Under the pieces are notes generated by a model. It saw only the letters and a list, made by a program, of their open reading frames with translations, did no database searches and was not told where the DNA came from. DNA of 64,000 nucleotides from Pseudopithomyces maydicus (Eukaryota > Ascomycota > Dothideomycetes > Pleosporales > Didymosphaeriaceae): the NCBI GenBank assembly GCA_026873275.1, contig JANTUC010000008.1, positions 1,550,001 through 1,614,000 on the forward strand. The letters run 5' to 3'. The position numbers were made by a program, and so were the translations under genes. Shown in pieces: positions 57,296-64,000 of this stretch (position 1 is its first letter; each line of letters begins with the position of its first letter).

Positions 57296-57419
57296 ATACC
57301 AAGGGTGTGAGTGAAGAGGAAGGAAGCGAAGGAAGCGAAGAGAGAAGAGAGGAGAGGGGGTTTATATATGTAGATTAGGTTGGCTGGTGGAATGTTGGGA
57401 TGTTGGGAAGGTGGTGGGA

Positions 57420-57670
57420 GGGATGATTGGATGGTGGGAGGGATGTTGGGATGGATGGATGGATGGTGGTGAGTGGTGAGTGGTGGTGAGTGTTGGTGGG
57501 TACCTCCATTGTAGTTATTTCCGTCTTGGTTGTTTTTGTTTTTATTGGGATTATTAGGATTACTTTTATTAGTGTTGTTAGTATTATAATCTTTATTATT
57601 ACTATCGCCATTATCGGCTTCACCATCACCTTCACCATCATCGCCTTCACCACTATCACCTTTGTTTACG
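57420..57670 (+). repeat. Simple repeats (GGAT, GGTGA, ATT, CACCAT types)
   Basis: GGAT and GGTGA runs at about 57425-57510, then ATT- and CACCAT-like runs to 57670. Low-complexity DNA beyond the 3' end of fimbrin. Confidence 0.75.
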
Positions 57671-57889
57671 TCAACATTAAACATAGTTGAGTGTGAATCC
57701 TATCATCACTATCACCATCACTAGCATCATCAAAATCTATAGTGTAGAGTGACATGTCATCTCATCTCATTCATTGGCTAAAAAAAGTTTTTCAAAATAC
57801 CAAAAACAATACCCACCCACCCGCTCTTTTTAATCGTCGAGGAACCAACCAAGATAAAAGACTACGCACATCCACATCCACATCCACAT

Positions 57890-60038
57890 CTATCTACCGC
57901 TCATCGACCAACCCCCTATAAACATCACATCCCCACTCCCTTCATCTACTAATCTACTGCCCCCCATCCTCTCGCTCGTCGCCATCAAACTGCCAATAAA
58001 CGTCGTAATCAACCGACTCTGCACTGCAACGATATCCTCAGGAACAAGCCAAATCGTCGCCCCCATCTTCCTCGCAATGCTAATCGCCAACTTGGCATTC
58101 TGGTAGCACTCGTCGTCGTTCCTGCCCGCAGCCACGAGGTCGTAGTCGACGTAGCTGCTCTTCATACCGGCCAGGACGTCGAGGAGGAAGATGGCGTTCG
58201 CGAGGGAGGAATCCTTGAAGGAGCGGATCTGGTTGCCGCGGGGGAGGGGAGCGCTTGGCCATGTCGTTGGCCCAGCGGGTCATGTCTGCGTCGCTGATTT
58301 CCTTCTTGTTGAGGCGCTGGGCGAGGCCCTTGAGGGTGGCGACGATGTCGCGGCGCATGAGCTGCCAGACGAGGCCGAGGGTGAGGGTGCGCTGGCCGTC
58401 GGTGATGTCGGCGCCCTGGATACCGGGGAGGGAGAAGTAGTGTGACTTTCCGAGCTCGACGGCGTAGTTTGTGTTTTCGAGGGCCTTGAAGCGCATGAGT
58501 TCTTGGCCTTCCCGAGGCTTGTTGACGTGTCGCCAGTTGACGCTGTTGGGGATGACTTTGTCGTAGGCTTGGAGGAGAATGGTGCCGTCCTTGAGGTCTT
58601 CGAAGAAGGATTGGACGACGGGCTGCACGTCCAGGGAGTTGAGCCAAAGCGTGAAGACACGGGCTTCGCGCTCACCTTCGGCATCGAAGTCGTCAATATC
58701 GGCCTTCTCTTCCTCGGTGATGGGGTCAAGACCGGGGTGTGTGTTGAACAGATTTGCGACAAAGGCAAGGTTGAGCTTGGGGTTTCCTGCAACGAGGGAG
58801 GAGGGTGTCAGGAACTTGCGGCACCCAAGAGCATCGGCGTTCTGGAGCACCTGCTCTGCTCTTTGATGCAGATCTTGAGTCTGTAGGGGAGCACGCGAGC
58901 AGATTTCAGGCTTGAGCTGGTTCAGCAAAACGGTGTAGTTCTCGCCATCCTTCACATCGGTGGAGAAGTTGGTGACCCTGGAACGTTAGTACGGTTATTT
59001 CAAGGCAAAATGTGTAGCAACTCACTTCCTGTTCCACTTGGCGTTCTTCAGGTGGTAGTTGAACCATCTGAGCAGGATCTGCTCCGGGGGCAACCGGAGG
59101 AACTGCTCGAGGGTCTCATCGTCCTCCAGCAGCCGGTAAAGCTCCGGGTGCAGCTTGATGTCAATCTTGCCGAGCAAACCCCGTCTAATGATCTGCCAGA
59201 TCAGGCCGAGGATCAGATGCTCGCGCACCTCGATGATGTCTCCACTACCAATGTTGACTACCGAGCAGCCGATACCCTTGGCCGACTCAATGACGATGTT
59301 GTTGTTCTCGGTCATATGGAAGGCGTTCAGCTGCTTGATCTTCTTGCCGGGCCTGTTCAGCACACGCTCGTCAATGGTGTCGGGCACGCTGTCGTTGATC
59401 AGCTTGCTCAGGACCAGACCATCCTTGCACTCGTCGAACATCTCGAAGGTGTCAGTGGGGAATGGCAGGCGGTGGCCAATGTCGGGATCGCCGGCGAGCA
59501 CGGCATTGATGTGGCGGGTGAACTCGGTGCGCTCATCCTCGTTGATGGTGTGGGTGACGTTGGCGGAGGAGCCCTGGACGTGGATCCTGCCACCGGCACC
59601 TGTGCTGGTCTTGTGGGCGTGGCCCGGCGTAGAGGGGGCGCTTCCGGCTGGCCGCGAGGCGCCGCCTGTGTTCATGCGCTGCTGGGCGGGCGACGACTGT
59701 CGCAACTTCGCAATGAGGTCGACATAGTCTTCCTGCTCCACGCGCCGCGAGCTGTCGAGCTCGACCTCCTTCAGGGCCTGGCGCACGACGTCGTAGGGTT
59801 GGCGCTCCGACTGCTGGGTCGCCTTGATGACGGTGGCCTCGTCGAGATAGCCCTTGTCGTCGACATCGAGCTTGCGGAAGGCATCTACCAGGCCGAAGAT
59901 CTCTCCCTGCTGGAATTGCGGGTATTTCCTGGGGTAGGGCAGTCAGCATGGCGGTCGACATGGTGGAAGGGCGCCGACGGAGATGGAACATGGCGGGGCG
60001 CATTGGAGGACGTACTTCTGTAGCTTGATGACATTCAT
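57890..60038 (-). CDS. SAC6: Fimbrin (plastin), actin-bundling protein, frame broken
   Basis: Cross-links actin filaments at endocytic patches and growing tips. Exons 60038-60016 (MNVIKLQK), 59928-59026 and 58977-57890 give about 670 residues. An EF-hand-like region (FRKLDVDDKGYLDEATVIKA) leads to four calponin-homology domains, with marks such as LPFPTDTFEMFDECKDGLVL, HLILGLIWQIIRRGLLGKID, ILLRWFNYHLKNAKW and LTLGLVWQLMRRDIVATLKG. The end reads SGDVMFIGGWSMSGR. Near 58240-58249 the frame moves by one extra base in a C/G run. Upstream NDMAKR continues to GNQIRSFKDSSLANAIFLLD only in the next frame. Unlike the other breaks in the window this one looks like an inserted base. Likely intact in the organism. 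Confidence 0.93.
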
Positions 60039-61759
60039 GGTGGCGGTCGTGGGTGAGGGTCGTGGGAAAAGAAGCGTAGTGGCGAGCAGATATAGGCGGT
60101 GTGTCGTCCCTGCCTCGCTCAGCCTCGAAGTGTTTGCGCGTTCGTGTTGTGCTGCTTGTTTTGCTGCCTTACCCGCACGGCCAGGATGACGTGGGGCGCT
60201 AAACTTGGACTCACCGAGGGGCACTCGGACAGCCCTGCCAAGCCCTTGTTGATTCATCCATACACAAGCACTGCCTGGCGGGTCCGACAGCCCTCGCCGG
60301 CCAGATGGGCAGATGCAAGACACCTCCTCACTTACCGTGTCTGCAGCAGCAGCGATCAAAGGCCCATCGACGCCGTGTCTCACCCCCAGTCTGATGGCGA
60401 CCCACCCGCCCGCACACCAAGAGCCCTTACCATCACCTTTAGTGGCAGCCTGGACGACCACGCAACCCTAGGACCAAGGTGCACAAACTTGCACACACAC
60501 ACACACAAACCACAAACTTACACCTACCACGTCACCACGTAGGCGTAGACGTAGACGGAGACGCAGACGCAGACGTAGACGTAGACGTAGCAATGGTACC
60601 TCGCCTCATGTTCCAACACCCATCACACGTGGTCCCTATGCCTCACTTGTGACTCCACACTGCACACTCCCCACTCCACAACCCTCACCCAACATCACAT
60701 TCACGCATGCACGCACCCACCCACACACCCTCGCACCTCACCACTCGTTGCTCGTCGCAGAAAGAACAGCTTTTGATTCCTCATTATCGGTCATAAAAGC
60801 CCTTCGTCGCCCATCCAGCCAGAATAAACACAATCCTTGGAAACAAGTCCACGCCGGCGCAACGGCCGCCTGTATCCCTCCCGTTGCGCCTCGTCACAAA
60901 AGAGAAGAAAACAGAAGCGAAGTATAATATCCCCCCAACCCCCTACCAACATACACCTTCCAAAACACATTCATTCCCGTCAAGTCGTGTGCATGTCCGC
61001 CTCGTCAAAAACAACGCGGGCGCCAACCAAAACACTCAAGCCGACGACCGATCGTAGCCAACGCGGGAACGCTTTTGCTGCTTTTTTTTTAATTTGCCAC
61101 CAACTTTGCTGTGCATAAATGCCGTCAGATGCCCAACCATGATTCATTGCTATGTCGTTGCTGTTCGGCCACGCTTTGGACACGCCGGAAATATATCGAG
61201 TTATGTCTGTTGTTAAATATACTACCGCCGTGGCGGACATGCTTTGGCACATCATGCTGGTTGGGCGTGGCAGGGGCGACCTTGCATCTCAAAGCCTCCC
61301 ACTCCGCATCGTCACATCCAAGGAGAAGTTGTTTGTAGAAAGTACAGAATCGTCACCCGCAACATTAAGCACTAGCGCCCTCAGATATTGCGTATGCGTA
61401 TATGCCGAGCATGCAGGGAGTCGTATATCGTAAGTAGAAAGTCCAAGTTATGGTGTTTGGAAACGTGCAGTTTCTAGACCAAGGTCGTTAAGTCGTAAAG
61501 ATTTCCGAGCTGGAGAACCCGAAAAGGAACACAAAGGAGAAGAATGTTTTAACAAAAAGAAATTCTCCCGCAGGGGGAAGTGAGCGTGGTACTTTGTTGA
61601 AGAGCCATTCCCCGTCACCTCGACGTGGAGATTTCAGGTCCAAGTCGCCGACGGTTCCGCACAGAACGAATGCCTCAAACTTGTCAACCACTTCTATCGC
61701 GAACTGGAAAGTGGCAAAAGACTCCATCTAAACGCTAATCAGAGCAGACCAATCTGGAA
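60039..61759. other. Intergenic, fimbrin upstream region
   Basis: 1.7 kb between the fimbrin start and the stuA stop. It is pyrimidine-rich near fimbrin and has a hexamer repeat at 60545-60590. Several TAC/CAC-rich tracts are present, but no recognisable gene. The minus-strand frame at 61488-61727 is probably the stuA 3' untranslated region. Confidence 0.55.
60545..60590 (+). repeat. GTAGAC/GCAGAC hexamer repeat
   Basis: About seven to eight tandem hexamers, GTAGAC with GGAGAC and GCAGAC variants. Confidence 0.9.
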
Positions 61760-64000
61760 TTATCGGCGGACCCGCTGCGCTTGCATCGTGTTTGCACGCT
61801 GCAGACCGTTGTTGGGGGCTTGACCGTACGGAGGGGCAACCGCGCCACCGTCCATGGTCTTTCGCCTCTTCAGCCCGTCAATGTCTTCGCTCTGAACGCT
61901 GCCTGGTCGGCCGTAAGGGTCGTCCTCATCGTCGCGACCGCGTTTGCTGGATGCCACGCCATTGGTAGCATATGCCTGACTGGGATACTGTGATCCGGGT
62001 GGGGGTAGTTGTCCGACGGTCCATTACCGTTGGTGGTACGAGTGTCACTCATGACACTGTACAGGTTGCTGGAAGGACCATTTTGACGCTGAGGCGTCGG
62101 GTAGCCCGAGTTCCATTGGGTTTGATCAGTCGTGGTCGTGCGTGGGGTTGCACGGCCAGATCCATTCTGATGAGGCGAGCCAGTCATCTCGGGAGAAAGA
62201 TGAGGATGTTGACCGGTGATGGGGCCCGATCCTGGAGCCGTGTTGTACGCATATGGTGCTCGATTGCCGTTGTAGGGCGCATTCGAATGTGTGTACTCAT
62301 GGTCGGCACCTTCGTCGGCACCATTGGCGTGGTTAACCGAGTCATCATTCGGAGCCATGATCCCGTCGGCAGGCTTCACATCACCCTGATCAGGAGCACG
62401 AGAAGGCGGTGCCATCATAGGCTGCGACTGAGTATGGTATTGGGGCGGTTGAGATGGAGGTCCCGAATACATTGGTCTTGAACCGTCGTAGCTCTGAGCT
62501 GTCTGATATGACATACCTTGTGGCACAGACCCAGGAGGTGTGCTAGCAGGTGTTGTGGGCACCGAGCGATTGTTGCTCAAACCGGTGTCGATAGACAAGG
62601 GCTGGTTTCCTGGAACAGCTTGTACGTTGGCATTGCTCCACTCATACGAACTTCCAGAGTTGCCCATACCCATGATACTCGATGCACTCGTGGGAGGCGT
62701 GGGGAAAGTGTGGGCTCTGTCGAGTCCGGGACGTCCCGATGCTGGGTGAGGTTGTATCGAATGCGGTGGCTGGGACATGGCCGCTCCGACAGGGTTGCTC
62801 ATTGAGTGGTGGTGGTGTAGCGCGGGGGTTGCGATGTTGTAGGCCCGGCCAGGTACCTGTTAGTCTGCATAGAGTCAGGTCTCCGATTTCGATCAACAGC
62901 AGCCATAGCAGCGCCGCCTACACTTGCCCTCGTTTGGTTAGAGGGATGATAAAGCAATGCTCCAATATCGTGGACGAAGAGCGGATATAGTTGCTCCGTA
63001 ATCTTCTCCTTGTTCGCGAACTCGAGGGCTCTTTCGAAGGGAATCCTACGATCGATTAGGCGCGAGTCTGTCCATCAGAGAAGTTACTTACCACACGCCC
63101 TTCAGGTGCATAGGCCCGATCTTGACAACATGTCTCGTTTTTTCACTTTTCAGAATACCATCACGGCGTCCGCGGGTCATTCCTGCAACATTCAGCAGCT
63201 TTGTGCCATTGATCATATGGTTATCTGCACTCGTTAGAAAACTGCATGAAGACGACAAAACTGCATCTGAAGGTAACAGAATGGCTAGTGCTCACCTTCA
63301 CGTCTCGCCACGCATACACCCTTTGCTTCGACTTGGAAGCAAAGACTTCCTTCATCTTCCCACAAAGTAGCAGTCACTCTGGGTTTCATCCCTGGAGGTG
63401 CTATCTGGCCAGTGTGATCGAATGAATGGGGATTACCGTAGCTCTGCGAGCCTGGAAGAGGGGGAGCAGGAGCGGTAGGGGCCATGGCGGGAAGCTGGAT
63501 AGATTGGGGTACCAGTGCGTTGCTCATGGATGAAGTCGCTGGAAGTTGAGACGGAACACCGCCGGGATAGCCATAAGGCTGGTAACCCGAAGGTGCCGAT
63601 CCATACTGAGGTCCTGGAAGAGACATTTGTGGTTGAGAAGGGTAGGCATAGTGCGAGAGCCCTCCCGGTGCGGCCGATCCCGGTGCGTGAGCGGTAGCGG
63701 CAGACATTTGCGATTGATGCACGTCAGGGTACGATTGCATCTGGTTCATGCTGTGATAGCCCTCTGCGGGGTAGCCGTAGCTTTGCTGTGTACCGTACGG
63801 TGAGCCTTGATGCGACTGTACATTCAAGGGCTGACCGTTGCGGTTGCTGAGAGCTTGGGGGACCTGCTCGGGGGAAGGTGTTTTGAAGCCTGGGTTGTGT
63901 CCGTTTACGGAAGCAGAATACGAGGTATTGGAACCGGCACTCCCGTTCTCGATGGAAGAGGCGCTGAACGATCCACCCCGAGGCGACGAGGATGTAGAGG
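61760..64000 (-). CDS. stuA: APSES transcription factor StuA, partial, frame broken twice
   Basis: Developmental regulator of conidiation and hyphal differentiation with an APSES (KilA-N-like) DNA-binding domain. The 5' end lies beyond the right edge. Exons in the window: 64000-63296, 63224-63092 and 63045-61760. A Gln/Tyr/Pro-rich N-terminus ([19 protein letters not shown]) precedes the APSES domain, which runs [58 protein letters not shown] and [20 protein letters not shown]. The C-terminus has [20 protein letters not shown] and a nuclear signal ([20 protein letters not shown]), ending QRVRR. Two one-base deficits, both in runs of five C on the coding strand (62824-62828 and 62001-62005), break the last exon. 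Each is healed by one base, after which the text matches StuA proteins throughout. Confidence 0.94.

Larger units (their letters stand above)
50985..57889. other. Gene-free desert, 6.9 kb
   Basis: The longest gene-free stretch. I see no domain-bearing frame on either strand. From about 51.9 kb it is largely degenerate T-run/CCATG units, then an ordered array near 56.3-56.8 kb, pyrimidine-rich CCTCCCC runs to 57.0 kb, a long direct repeat and simple repeats up to the fimbrin 3' end. Confidence 0.6.

Noticed and set aside
59010..60023. Long open frame (337 codons) on the + strand across fimbrin
   Set aside because: It is antisense to conserved EF-hand and calponin-homology coding sequence and has no recognisable domain; a shadow of codon bias.
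61488..61727. 79-codon minus-strand frame downstream of stuA
   Set aside because: Directly follows the stuA stop, lacks recognisable sequence and is better taken as 3' untranslated DNA.

Overview
The window is nuclear DNA of a filamentous ascomycete (Pezizomycotina). The evidence is short GT-AG introns of about 50 to 90 bases, an APSES regulator of the StuA type, a Skn7 response regulator, a fungal-specific transcription-factor domain protein and a tRNA-Ile gene split by an intron. Several protein sequences look most like Dothideomycetes, but that finer placement is inference. I recognise 18 protein genes and one tRNA gene. They are separated by unusually long gene-free stretches.

Layout. 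1-5327: no gene recognised, including an AT-rich block at about 3.3-4.75 kb. 5.3-8.4 kb (-): a huge repetitive acidic secreted protein. 9.8-13.3 kb (+): an Hst2-type sirtuin and a FAD monooxygenase. 16.0-19.3 kb: a transcription-factor-domain gene (-) divergent from a pyridoxal-reductase-like aldo-keto reductase (+). 22.7-30.9 kb (-): three housekeeping or regulatory genes (Ariadne-type RBR ubiquitin ligase, eIF2B epsilon, SKN7). 32.1 kb (+): a mitochondrial Prx5-type peroxiredoxin divergent from SKN7. 33.2-37.4 kb: a Cys-rich tail-anchored protein (-) and a peroxisomal acyl-CoA ligase (-) divergent from a 3-hydroxyacyl-CoA dehydrogenase (+). 37.9 kb: tRNA-Ile(AAU) (-). 39.0-43.1 kb: a NASP/Hif1 histone chaperone (-) divergent from DNA polymerase epsilon subunit B (+). 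43.9 kb (+): a small secreted Cys-containing protein. 47.6-51.0 kb (+): a 1118-residue unknown protein. 57.9-60.0 kb (-): fimbrin. 61.8-64.0 kb (-): stuA, running off the right edge.

Four divergent gene pairs make functional sense: SKN7/peroxiredoxin (oxidative stress), NASP/DPB2 (S phase, with MCB and SCB-like sites between them), acyl-CoA ligase/3-hydroxyacyl-CoA dehydrogenase (fatty-acid metabolism, with a CCTCGG site) and transcription factor/aldo-keto reductase.

Two window-wide observations stand out. First, nine otherwise well-conserved genes carry ten single-base frame breaks, nearly all in runs of C or G. Essential genes (eIF2B epsilon, DPB2) are among them, so consensus sequence error is the simplest reading. 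Second, the large gene deserts at 13.8-15.8, 19.8-21.5, 51.9-55.8 and 56.3-57.3 kb seem to be built of degenerate units of about 44-58 bases on the + strand. Each unit has a T-run ending in TA(G), a variable middle and a CCAT(G) element. The best-ordered parts have clear 44-base, 48/96-base and 55-58-base periods. I know of no described element with this layout.
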